Source of the DNA: an uncultured Blautia sp.
Lineage (GTDB): Bacteria; Bacillota; Clostridia; Lachnospirales; Lachnospiraceae
Length of the DNA: 26,721 nt
Direction: 5' to 3'
Assembly (NCBI GenBank): GCA_900542045.1
Contig: UQMI01000048.1
Span: 1-26,721 of the forward strand
Shown: piece after piece, positions 19,827-26,721 of the stretch
Position numbering within the stretch: position 1 is the stretch's first letter
How the letters are laid out: each line of letters starts with the position of its first letter
Position numbers and translations under genes: made by a program
The notes under the pieces: model-generated
What the model was told of the DNA's origin: nothing
What the model saw: only the letters and a program-made list of their open reading frames with translations
Databases searched by the model: none

Positions 19827-20453
19827 TCAGGCTGTGGCCTGGGCCACCAGGTTTTGGATATAGGCAACGCCTTCTTCCCAGCTGCCGGTTTCGATCACAT
19901 GTTTTGGCATCAGACTGCTTGCCAGACCGGCACTGATGCAGCCGGCCTGAAAAAATTCGCGGATATTGTCCGGGCTGACGCCGCCGATGGCCATGTAGTT
20001 GGTCTGGTCAAAGGGGCCTTTCAGGTCTTTTACATAATTGCGGGGCATGCTGCCGGCGGGAAACAGCTTCATGGTCCGGAAACCGTATTTCAGTGCCAGG
20101 GCCACATCGCAGGGGGTGAGCACGCCGGGGAGAAGGTATATCTGCTGGTCGGCGCAGTATTCCAGTACATCCGGAGGCGTGCCGGGAGTGAGCAGGAACT
20201 GTGCGCCTGCATCCAGAGCTGCCTTTGCCAGGTCTACAGAGATGGCGGTGCCGGCTCCGATCATGCAGGTATCGCCCAGGTGATCCCGGAGCATCCGGAT
20301 CTGCTGCAGCCCGTCGCGGCTGTTTAAGGCTACTTCAAAAAAGGAGATGCCTCCCTTTACCACGGTATCTGCATAATCCAGAGTTTTCTCCAGTGGCACA
20401 TTGCGCAGGATCGCCAGGATCGGGTGCTGTTTTACGATTTCATACATGTCCAT
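19827..20453 (-). CDS. dgoA: 2-dehydro-3-deoxy-6-phosphogalactonate/gluconate aldolase
   Basis: The 208-aa class I aldolase of the Eda/DgoA family cleaves KDPGal (or KDPG) to pyruvate and glyceraldehyde-3-phosphate. Visible residues are the base E40 (FFEVALNS), GAGT at 67-70, LTPG at 88-91 and the Schiff-base lysine K129 (RTMKLFPAG), with a phosphate-binding IGGV at 156-159. The start follows AAAGGAGAATTTTATT. It lies 31 nt upstream of dgoD in the same direction, and the kinase precedes it. Galactonate versus gluconate specificity cannot be read from sequence; the neighbouring DgoD favours galactonate. Confidence 0.92.
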   Translation of the reverse strand: MDMYEIVKQHPILAILRNVPLEKTLDYADTVVKGGISFFEVALNSRDGLQQIRMLRDHLGDTCMIGAGTAISVDLAKAALDAGAQFLLTPGTPPDVLEYCADQQIYLLPGVLTPCDVALALKYGFRTMKLFPAGSMPRNYVKDLKGPFDQTNYMAIGGVSPDNIREFFQAGCISAGLASSLMPKHVIETGSWEEGVAYIQNLVAQATA

Positions 20454-20485
20454 AATAAAATTCTCCTTTCAGAATACGATAAATA

Positions 20486-21433
20486 TTAACGATAGATACA
20501 GGGAGTGCCGGAGAGGATCGATTCCATCTGGCTGCTGTCCGGGTAACCCTCCACATCTCCGGTGGTCTGTGTGGCCAGGGCCCCGCAGATACATCCCATC
20601 CGGCCGGCAGCGGCAATGTCCTTTCCCTGCAGGATTCCGGCCAGAAAGCCGGCGTTAAAGCCGTCCCCTGCGCCGATGGGTTCAATGCAGCGGCAGGGAT
20701 GGGGCGGAAGGGAAAGTATCTGATCGGGTGTCAGAGCCATGGCTCCATCAGCGCCGTTCTTCAGGAGAATGGCTTCTGTCCTTCCATCCCGGAAAATCAT
20801 TTCGGCCAGCTCTTCCGGGACTGTGGTATGGAAAAGAAGGCTTGCCTCCTCCAGGCCCAGCAGAAGATAATGGCTCCGGAGAGAAAGCTGGCGCAGCAGC
20901 TCGGTAAAGTCCCGGGAACCCCACAATTTCCGGCGGATGTTGGGGTCGAAGCTGATCTTCAGATGGTGCCTGTCTGCCAGATCGAAGGCGGCCAGTGTGG
21001 TCTGTCTGCAGCTTTCGCTGAGTACCGGTGTGATTCCGGTCATGTGCAGCAGAGCGGCACCCTGAAAGAGTGCCTCGTCCAGGTCCCGGGGCGTGAGGTG
21101 GCTGGCGGCGCTGGCGGCGCGGTAGTAGAACACTCTGGTTTCGCCGGCGCCGGTTTCTTTGAACATGATCCCGGTGGGGTGTTCCTGGTCAAAGATCAGA
21201 TATCGGCAGTCCACGCCTTCGGCCCGGGTCTGATTGCGGATGAATTGTCCGAATTCATCAGTTCCCAGGCGGCTGACCCAGGCCACATCGATTCCCAGCT
21301 TGGCTGCGCCGATGGCCACATTGCTTTCGGCTCCGGCAATCCGCATCCGGTAATCCGTCACGTAACGCAGAGGGCCGGTGGAAGCAGGGGTGAAAGCTGC
21401 CATTGTCTCTCCTATGGTGATCATTTGCGGCAT
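20486..21433 (-). CDS. 2-dehydro-3-deoxygluconokinase/galactonokinase (PfkB family)
   Basis: The 315-aa sugar kinase phosphorylates 2-keto-3-deoxy-gluconate or -galactonate. PfkB features are ITIGETMAAF at the N-terminus, GGAESNVAIGAAKLG-like binding segment (here AGAESNVAIGAAKLG, 33-47), NPNIRRKLW-like SFDPNIRRKLW (161-171) and the C-terminal signature GAGDGFNAGFLAG with catalytic D257. The start at 21433 is selected by AAAGGAGGAAC upstream. It is the first gene of the minus operon and supplies the phosphorylated substrate for the next gene's aldolase. Confidence 0.92.
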   Translation of the reverse strand: MPQMITIGETMAAFTPASTGPLRYVTDYRMRIAGAESNVAIGAAKLGIDVAWVSRLGTDEFGQFIRNQTRAEGVDCRYLIFDQEHPTGIMFKETGAGETRVFYYRAASAASHLTPRDLDEALFQGAALLHMTGITPVLSESCRQTTLAAFDLADRHHLKISFDPNIRRKLWGSRDFTELLRQLSLRSHYLLLGLEEASLLFHTTVPEELAEMIFRDGRTEAILLKNGADGAMALTPDQILSLPPHPCRCIEPIGAGDGFNAGFLAGILQGKDIAAAGRMGCICGALATQTTGDVEGYPDSSQMESILSGTPCIYR

Positions 21434-21855
21434 CTGTAGTTCCTCCTTTGCAAAATATGTCATACAAATATTGAAATATCCATAAAAAATACCGGTAAGG
21501 ATATAACTGACCAGTGAGGATAAACGTATTTGTTTTATGGTTTATACTATACAACGGAAAAAATGATTCATAAACTGGCATAATAGCAGAAAAATAAAGA
21601 AGAAAATTGTGAATAATGACAGTGCCAATGAAATGTATTCGCTTTGCAAATGGAAAAACGGGGAATTTCATGAAAAATTTCGGCGTTAAAATCATCAGAC
21701 AAATTAAGTGGTAAATCAGGAGTCAGTATGTGAACAGTGCCGGAGGATTTTTCGCGTGACAGAGAAGTTGCAGCGTATTATAATAAGAAAAGATGCTGTC
21801 TGCAGACAGGAAACAGTTTCTATTGATAAATGCAGAAATGGGAGAATACAGGGAT
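21434..21855. promoter_or_regulatory. Divergent control region of the sugar-acid cluster
   Basis: This 422-bp region between the kinase and the GntR regulator holds no convincing gene. On the plus strand it has GTGACA (21756-21761), a 17-bp spacer and TATAAT (21779-21784). On the minus strand TTTATG (21569-21574), a 17-bp spacer and TATAGT (21546-21551) is a weaker candidate for the kinase-aldolase-dehydratase operon. The palindrome at 21796-21809 and a nearby ATCATCAGACAA (around 21691-21702) are candidate regulator sites. Confidence 0.6.
21796..21809. promoter_or_regulatory. Palindromic GntR operator candidate
   Basis: CTGTCTGCAGACAG is a perfect 14-bp palindrome about 12 bp past the TATAAT box of the GntR gene, covering the expected early transcribed region. 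A second small inverted repeat, GAAACAGTTTC, follows directly. The position suits autorepression by the FadR-type regulator. Confidence 0.55.
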
Positions 21856-22632
21856 ATGGGAGCGGAAAAGGCCACATGGACACTGGCAAAACAGGTATCG
21901 GAAAAATTAATGGAATATATTGGAGAACGAAAGCTGGAGCCCGGTGACCGGCTGGGAACAGAACTGGAGATTGCAGAGACAATGAATGTAAGCCGGAGCA
22001 CCGTGCGGGAGGCCATTAAAATTCTGGTATCCAGAAATATTCTGGAAGTAAGACAGGGGTCTGGCACCTATATTTCCGGTCAGAGAGGGATCGTGGAAGA
22101 TCCGCTGGGACTGCGGCTGATCCATGACCGGTTTAAACTGACCTGGGATCTGTTGGAGTTTCGTATGATGATCGAGCCGCAGATCGCCTATCTGGCGGCC
22201 AGGAATGCACAGCCGGAACAGATCAGAGAACTGGAGCAGTTGTGTGAACAGATGGAACAGATGGATGCGGAGAATCGGGAGCGAAGCTGGCCGGATACGC
22301 GGTTTCATATCTGTATTGCGGAAGCCAGCGGCAATCTTGTGGCGCCCAATCTGATCCCAATCATCCAGGAAGCCATTGATCTGTTTATTCATTATACGAA
22401 CCGGGAAAAGACCAGAGAGACCGTGGCGACTCACAGAGATATCCTGGAAGGGATCCGGCAGAGAGATCCGGAATGGGCCCGGGATATGATGCAAATGCAT
22501 CTGCTGTACAACCGTCAGGAGCTGCGCAGAGTGGCTCTGGAGCGGGGAGAAAACTTTGTTGGCTGCGGAGCGGAAGAGAAGGCAGCGCAGACTGTTTTTC
22601 CGGCTGACGTATGCAGCAAGCGGCAGCCATAA
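21856..22632 (+). CDS. GntR-family regulator, FadR subfamily
   Basis: The 258-aa repressor has an N-terminal winged helix (about residues 8-75: ..LEPGDRLGTELEIAETMNVSRSTVREAIKILVSRNILEVRQGSGTYI) and a C-terminal all-helical FCD domain with the metal/ligand-site pattern D..RFH, then TH and ..H in the last helices. FCD proteins sense organic and sugar acids, so a galactonate- or KDG-like effector is likely. The start at 21856 is preferred; in-frame ATGs at 21793 and 21838 also exist and the ribosome binding site is weak for all three. It is divergent from the dgo-type operon and heads the plus-strand genes for the second dehydratase and permease. Confidence 0.88.
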   Translation: MGAEKATWTLAKQVSEKLMEYIGERKLEPGDRLGTELEIAETMNVSRSTVREAIKILVSRNILEVRQGSGTYISGQRGIVEDPLGLRLIHDRFKLTWDLLEFRMMIEPQIAYLAARNAQPEQIRELEQLCEQMEQMDAENRERSWPDTRFHICIAEASGNLVAPNLIPIIQEAIDLFIHYTNREKTRETVATHRDILEGIRQRDPEWARDMMQMHLLYNRQELRRVALERGENFVGCGAEEKAAQTVFPADVCSKRQP

Positions 22633-22653
22633 GGACGGGAAGGAGAATTTGAA

Positions 22654-24435
22654 ATGAGGAGTCAGGAGATCAGAAAGCTGGCGCCTGAAATGGATCCTCT
22701 GCGAATGGGGATGGGATGGACCGGCGCAGATTTGGAAAAACCGCAGATCATGGTGGAAAGTACCTATGGAGACAGCCATCCCGGTTCTGCGCACCTGAAT
22801 ATTTTTGTGGAAGAAGCGGTCAGAGCGGTCAATGAGCACGGCGGGAAGGCAGCCCGGTATTTTGCCACAGACCTGTGTGACGGCATGGCCCAGGGGCATG
22901 ACGGGATCAATTATTCTCTGGCCCACAGAGAAGCCATTGTAAATCTGATAGAAGCCCAGGCCAATGCCACCACTTTTGACGGCGGTGTGTTTGTGGCCAG
23001 CTGCGATAAGGCCATGCCTGCCATGCTCATGAGCATTGGACGGTTGAAGGAGATGAGCGCCATTGTGGTGTCCGGCGGAGTGATGGATGCTGCTGTGGTG
23101 GAGGAACGGTACGTGGAGCAGGATCCGGGATGTGCCATCAATGAACTGCTGACGTTGGAGCAGATTGGAAAATTCAGCGCCCAGTATGAACGGGGAGAGA
23201 TACCCAAAGAGCAGCTTACCTATTATAAACAGCATGCGTGTCCAAGCTGCGGCGCGTGCTCTTTTATGGGAACGGCGTCTACCATGCAGATCATGGCGGA
23301 GGCTCTGGGACTGATGCTGCCCGGAAGCGCACTGATGCCGGCAACGTCTCCGGAGCTGAAAGAAGCGGCTTATCAGGCGGGGGTACAGCTGATGAAGCTG
23401 GTAGAGCAGGGGATTTCTGCTGAAGATATTGTAACAATGAAGAGCTTTGAAAATGCTATTATGGTCCATGCTGCCATTTCCGGCTCCACCAATGCGCTGA
23501 TGCATATTCCGGCGATTGCCCATGAGTTTGGATTTGAGATCGATGCAGATACCTTTGACAGGATGCACAGAGGAGCGCATTATCTCCTGAATGTCCGGCC
23601 GGCGGGAGACTGGCCGGCTCAGTATTTTTACTATGCTGGGGGAGTACCCCGGATTATGGAAGAAATCCGGAGCATGCTGCATCTGGATGTGATGACTGTA
23701 ACAGGTAAGACACTGGGAGAAAATCTGGACGAGCTGAAGCACAGCGGCTATTATGAACACTGTGACGCTGTCCTGCAGGAAAAAAGCCGGGAGATCGGGC
23801 GGGAAATCAAAAGAACGGATATCATCCGGGATTTTGCTCATGCCATCGGCACAGACGGCAGTATAGCGATCCTGCGGGGGAACCTGGCTCCGGAAGGCGC
23901 AGTGATCAAACACACAGCGTGCCCGAAGAATATGTTCCGGGCCAGATTATATGCCAGGCCCTTTGACAGTGAGGAAGAGGCCATTGATGCCATTCTCCAT
24001 CACCGGGTCCATCCGGGAGATGCGGTTTTTATCCGCTATGAGGGGCCAAGGGGAAGCGGTATGCCGGAAATGTTCTATACCGGCGAGGCGATCTGCTCCG
24101 ATCCGGAGCTGGCGGCCAGTGTGGCTCTGATCACGGACGGACGTTTTTCCGGGGCTTCCCGGGGACCGGTGATCGGCCATGTTTCGCCGGAAGCGGCAGC
24201 CGGAGGCCCCATTGCTCTGGTGGAAGAAGGGGATCTGATCGAACTGGATGTGGAGCGCAGAACTCTGGCAGTCACAGGAGTAAAGGGAGAAGAGAAAACT
24301 CCGGAAGAGATGGAGAAGATCCTGGAAGAACGGAAAAAGAACTGGAAAGGATTTACCGGTAAATATAAGCATGGGCTGCTGAAATTTTATACCAGACATG
24401 CGGCAAGCGCCATGAAAGGCGCTTATATGGAGTAA
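22654..24435 (+). CDS. IlvD/Edd-family Fe-S dehydratase (sugar-acid dehydratase)
   Basis: The 593-aa enzyme belongs to the dihydroxyacid/phosphogluconate dehydratase family. It shows DLCDGMAQGHDGINYSL (73-89), the Fe-S/metal segment SCDKAMPAML (116-125), a cysteine cluster CPSCGACSFMGTAST (196-210), GSTNALMH and the catalytic-loop motif DGRFSGASRGPVIGHVSPEA. Context (regulator, permease, KDG kinase, KDPG aldolase) points to an aldonic acid substrate rather than a branched-chain amino acid precursor. Xylonate or galactonate-type acids are possible. It overlaps neither neighbour, and AAGGAGAAT lies upstream. It gives the cluster two unrelated dehydratases. Confidence 0.88.
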   Translation: MRSQEIRKLAPEMDPLRMGMGWTGADLEKPQIMVESTYGDSHPGSAHLNIFVEEAVRAVNEHGGKAARYFATDLCDGMAQGHDGINYSLAHREAIVNLIEAQANATTFDGGVFVASCDKAMPAMLMSIGRLKEMSAIVVSGGVMDAAVVEERYVEQDPGCAINELLTLEQIGKFSAQYERGEIPKEQLTYYKQHACPSCGACSFMGTASTMQIMAEALGLMLPGSALMPATSPELKEAAYQAGVQLMKLVEQGISAEDIVTMKSFENAIMVHAAISGSTNALMHIPAIAHEFGFEIDADTFDRMHRGAHYLLNVRPAGDWPAQYFYYAGGVPRIMEEIRSMLHLDVMTVTGKTLGENLDELKHSGYYEHCDAVLQEKSREIGREIKRTDIIRDFAHAIGTDGSIAILRGNLAPEGAVIKHTACPKNMFRARLYARPFDSEEEAIDAILHHRVHPGDAVFIRYEGPRGSGMPEMFYTGEAICSDPELAASVALITDGRFSGASRGPVIGHVSPEAAAGGPIALVEEGDLIELDVERRTLAVTGVKGEEKTPEEMEKILEERKKNWKGFTGKYKHGLLKFYTRHAASAMKGAYME

Positions 24436-24471
24436 GAAAAGCAGAATAACAGAGGAGTGGAGATATACAAG

Positions 24472-25416
24472 ATGGAAACAGGGATTATTTTCGGGCAAAT
24501 GCTGGTACTGCTGGTCATAATGGTGATCGGGTATTATGTGTACAAAAAAGAATGGATCGATAAAAAGGCAGCCAAGCAGCTGTCCGGACTGGTGGTCAAT
24601 GTCTTTAACCCGGTACTGGTACTGAATGGCGTGATCGGACAGAACGCAGGCGGCAGCGGAGAAAAACTGATGCTGAATCTGGGCCTTGTGTTCCTGTATT
24701 TTGCGGTTTTGATTCTGTTCAGCTTTCTTATGCCCGTGCTTCTGAGAACAGAAAAAAAATTAAAGACTACGGTCCGGCTGATGACTGTGTTTGCCAATGT
24801 GGGATTTATGGGCATCCCGGTGGTCCAGAGCATTTACGGAGAGGAAGCCATTATCTATGTGGCTTTCTATATCCTGGTCTATAATCTGCTCCTGTATACC
24901 TACGGCATACGTATGGCTGAGAAATCGGCGCTGGAATACAGAGGGGTGGAAGCTTCCGGCAGCTGGAAGGAGAATCTGAAACGGATGTGGAACCCCGGAG
25001 TGATCGCGGCGCTGCTGGCGGTGGTGGTATTTGCGGCGGATCTGTCTGTACCGGGGCCGGTGGAGACATTCTGCGGTTATATGGGAAATGCTACAGTTCC
25101 CCTTTCCATGATCCTGATCGGTATCTCCCTGGCTCAGGAAGACCTGAAAAAGATCTTTGCCGATCTCAGGATTTATCTGTTCATCCTTCTTCGGATGATC
25201 GCTTTGCCGGCGGTCATGGCTCTGCTGTTGAAGCCGTTGATTCCGGATCCGGTGATATTGGGCGTGTTTGTGCTGGAGATTGGCATGCCGGTGGGAAGTG
25301 TTGCGGCCATGCTGATTCAGGAAAAGGGCGGCGACGATCAGTATTGTACCAAAGGGATCGTGATGAGTACCCTGTGCTCGATCCTGACAATTCCCATCAT
25401 CAGTATATTCTTATAA
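24472..25416 (+). CDS. AEC-family (auxin efflux carrier-like) transporter
   Basis: The 314-aa integral membrane protein has about ten hydrophobic helices, including FGQMLVLLVIMVIGYYVYKK at the start and the family's GFMGIPVV..YG and NATVPLSMILIGISLA motifs. It has the Lachnospiraceae-style AEC layout with inverted five-helix halves. Transporters of this family move small carboxylates, and adjacency to an IlvD/Edd dehydratase suggests a sugar acid. ATG 24472 is chosen because GGAG sits 9 nt upstream; GTG 24457 is too close to its purine tract. It is probably co-transcribed with the dehydratase 36 nt upstream. Confidence 0.88.
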   Translation: METGIIFGQMLVLLVIMVIGYYVYKKEWIDKKAAKQLSGLVVNVFNPVLVLNGVIGQNAGGSGEKLMLNLGLVFLYFAVLILFSFLMPVLLRTEKKLKTTVRLMTVFANVGFMGIPVVQSIYGEEAIIYVAFYILVYNLLLYTYGIRMAEKSALEYRGVEASGSWKENLKRMWNPGVIAALLAVVVFAADLSVPGPVETFCGYMGNATVPLSMILIGISLAQEDLKKIFADLRIYLFILLRMIALPAVMALLLKPLIPDPVILGVFVLEIGMPVGSVAAMLIQEKGGDDQYCTKGIVMSTLCSILTIPIISIFL

Positions 25417-25462
25417 GATAACGGCTGAAATTGAAACATTTGGAATAATTCCGGAGAAAACC

Positions 25463-25491
25463 TTTTCAGCTGGCGAAAATTGGAGTATAAT
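25463..25491 (+). promoter_or_regulatory. Promoter of the class II aldolase gene
   Basis: TTTTCA (25463-25468), a 17-bp spacer and a perfect TATAAT (25486-25491) lie 40 bp upstream of the gene. A weak hairpin GCTGAAA / TTTCAGC just before it may end the permease transcript. Confidence 0.6.
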
Positions 25492-25531
25492 AAACAGAAC
25501 CAGACAATCTATAAAAACGGAGGTATATAAA

Positions 25532-26395
25532 ATGTTAGTATCTGCTACAGAAATGCTGAAAAAAGCAAAAGCGGGACATTATGCAGTGGGACAGTTTAAT
25601 ATTAATAACCTGGAGTGGACAAAGGCAATCCTTCTGACCGCACAGGAAAATAATTCTCCTGTAATCCTGGGAGTATCCGAAGGCGCAGGAAAATATATGA
25701 CTGGCTATAAGACCGTTGTGGGAATGGTAAACGGAATGCTGGAAGAGCTGAACATTACTGTTCCGGTGGCACTGCATCTGGATCATGGTTCTTATGAACA
25801 CTGCTATAAATGTATGGAAGCAGGATTTTCTTCTGTAATGTTCGATGGTTCTCACTATCCGATCGAAGAGAATGTTGCCAAGACAAAAGAGTTAGTAGAA
25901 GCTGCACACAAGATCGGTGTTTCCATCGAAGCAGAAGTTGGTTCCATCGGCGGTGAAGAAGACGGCGTAGTGGGCATGGGCGAATGCGCAGATCCCAAGG
26001 AATGCAAAGCCATTGCAGATCTGGGAATCGATTTCCTGGCTGCCGGCATTGGAAATATCCATGGAAAATATCCGGAGAACTGGCAGGGACTTTCCTTCGA
26101 AACTCTGGATGCTATCCAGCAGCTGACCGGAGACATGCCTCTGGTACTTCACGGAGGTACAGGTATTCCGTCTGACATGATCAAGAAAGCCATCAACCTG
26201 GGCGTTGCCAAGATCAATGTGAACACAGAGTGCCAGCTTTCCTTTGCAGCAGCTACCCGTGAATACATCGAAGCAGGCAAAGATCAGCAGGGCAAGGGCT
26301 ACGATCCACGTAAGCTTCTGGCTCCGGGATTCGAAGCCATCAAGGCAACTGTAAAAGAAAAAATGGAACTGTTCGGATCCATCGGAAAGGCTTGA
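25532..26395 (+). CDS. fba: Class II fructose-1,6-bisphosphate aldolase
   Basis: The 287-aa Zn-dependent aldolase splits fructose-1,6-bisphosphate in glycolysis. It has D84-H85 (HLDHGS, general acid and Zn ligand), E135 (IEAEVGSIGG), H177 (GNIHGKYP) and H207 (LHGGTGIP), plus the phosphate-binding INVNTE at 228-233. Its codon choice is more uniform than its neighbours', as in highly expressed genes, and it has its own TATAAT promoter and a strong GGAGGT ribosome binding site. It is probably the housekeeping enzyme and only incidentally next to the sugar-acid cluster. A tagatose-bisphosphate specificity is less likely. Confidence 0.93.
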   Translation: MLVSATEMLKKAKAGHYAVGQFNINNLEWTKAILLTAQENNSPVILGVSEGAGKYMTGYKTVVGMVNGMLEELNITVPVALHLDHGSYEHCYKCMEAGFSSVMFDGSHYPIEENVAKTKELVEAAHKIGVSIEAEVGSIGGEEDGVVGMGECADPKECKAIADLGIDFLAAGIGNIHGKYPENWQGLSFETLDAIQQLTGDMPLVLHGGTGIPSDMIKKAINLGVAKINVNTECQLSFAAATREYIEAGKDQQGKGYDPRKLLAPGFEAIKATVKEKMELFGSIGKA

Positions 26396-26721
26396 GTTTC
26401 AATCCTGCCGTGAATTTCGATCACGCATAAATGGACAGGCGTATTGGCCGGGTGAGACAACCTGGCCGGTACGCCTGCTTTATATATACAGGGGAAAATG
26501 GTGACGGGAAGCCTTCCCGAAACCGGGAAACTGCAACGGTCGAAACAAGGATCGGGAACAGATCCGAAGGACTGTGTTATATAAGCAAAGGCGGGAATCG
26601 GAATAATCTGGAAAGCGGCGGCAGATGGGATCAGGAATTATCTGTGTTGAATCGGAAGAGAAAAAGCAGCTCTGAAAGGTAAGTATTTTTCACAGTAAAT
26701 ATAGGCATATCTGTTATAAAG
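26396..26721 (+). other. Non-coding 3' region with terminator-like hairpin
   Basis: CAGGCGTA (26436-26443) pairs with TACGCCTG (26470-26477), with inner GGCC pairing and a T-rich CTTTATAT after it, so it likely terminates fba at about 26482. An open frame across 26431-26682 has no ribosome binding site and no protein-like composition. The last bases (..CTGTTATAAAG) are AT-rich and may begin a promoter for a gene outside the window. I see nothing else here. Confidence 0.5.

Noticed and set aside
21907..23913. A 668-codon open frame on the minus strand opposite the GntR and IlvD/Edd genes
   Set aside because: Its translation is rich in H, R, S, P and C without domain structure, and it lies entirely antisense to two well-supported genes; it is a by-product of their codon bias.
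26431..26682. An 83-codon open frame after fba
   Set aside because: It begins inside the terminator hairpin, has no ribosome binding site and its composition is not protein-like.

Overview
The window looks like a chromosomal segment of a Gram-positive anaerobe of the Lachnospiraceae/Clostridia type. The evidence is strong AGGAGG-type ribosome binding sites, TTGACA/TATAAT promoters, U-rich intrinsic terminators, tRNA genes without encoded CCA, and gut-anaerobe gene families (sugar-acid catabolism, PucR and FadR-type GntR regulators, class II aldolase). The genus is inferred from style, not from a database match.

Layout. 1-4800 is host DNA: the 3' end of a tRNA-Lys, a voltage-gated K+ channel gene (minus), and a uroporphyrinogen-decarboxylase-family methyltransferase-like gene (minus) divergent from a PucR-type regulator. 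Two copies of a 15-bp imperfect palindrome lie between the last two genes. A tRNA-Gly(CCC) at 4804-4874 is the attachment site of an integrated element of about 13.7 kb. A 23-bp direct repeat (4858-4880 and 18578-18600) bounds the element, and near-identical 19-bp TGATACT-type repeats lie just inside both ends.

The element (about 4881-18600) reads: tyrosine integrase; two tandem type I toxin-antitoxin-like modules that were not annotated as genes (29- and 27-residue hydrophobic peptides, each with a convergent antisense RNA and shared terminator); a lambda-like switch of CI-like repressor and Cro-like gene with three operators; an excisionase-like gene; a RepA-type AAA ATPase followed by a repeat-rich candidate origin; small unknown genes; a structured RNA leader before a cold-shock-domain gene; two scaffold-like proteins sharing a repeated motif; two paralogous tail-assembly-chaperone-like proteins; a tape measure protein; an HK97-gp10-like protein; and a sigma-70 factor as last gene. 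I see no terminase, portal, major capsid, major tail, baseplate or lysis gene. The element is therefore either a compacted remnant prophage or a satellite-like element that depends on a helper phage.

Beyond attR (18600-26721) host DNA resumes with a sugar-acid (galactonate/2-keto-3-deoxy) cluster. On the minus strand: galactonate dehydratase, KDPG/KDPGal aldolase and a PfkB-family KDG(al) kinase. Divergently on the plus strand: a FadR-type GntR regulator, an IlvD/Edd-family dehydratase, and an AEC-family permease. A separately promoted class II fructose-bisphosphate aldolase follows. Together the cluster can import an aldonate or uronate-derived acid, dehydrate it, phosphorylate the product and cleave it to pyruvate and glyceraldehyde-3-phosphate.

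The most interesting unexplained signals are the tandem toxin/antisense-RNA modules with matching pairing repeats, a 25-bp repeat that would let the early lytic transcript pair with the integrase mRNA leader, the scaffold-motif repeats in an element without a capsid gene, the leader RNA upstream of the cold-shock gene, and two genes whose expected AUG appears as AUA or AUC.
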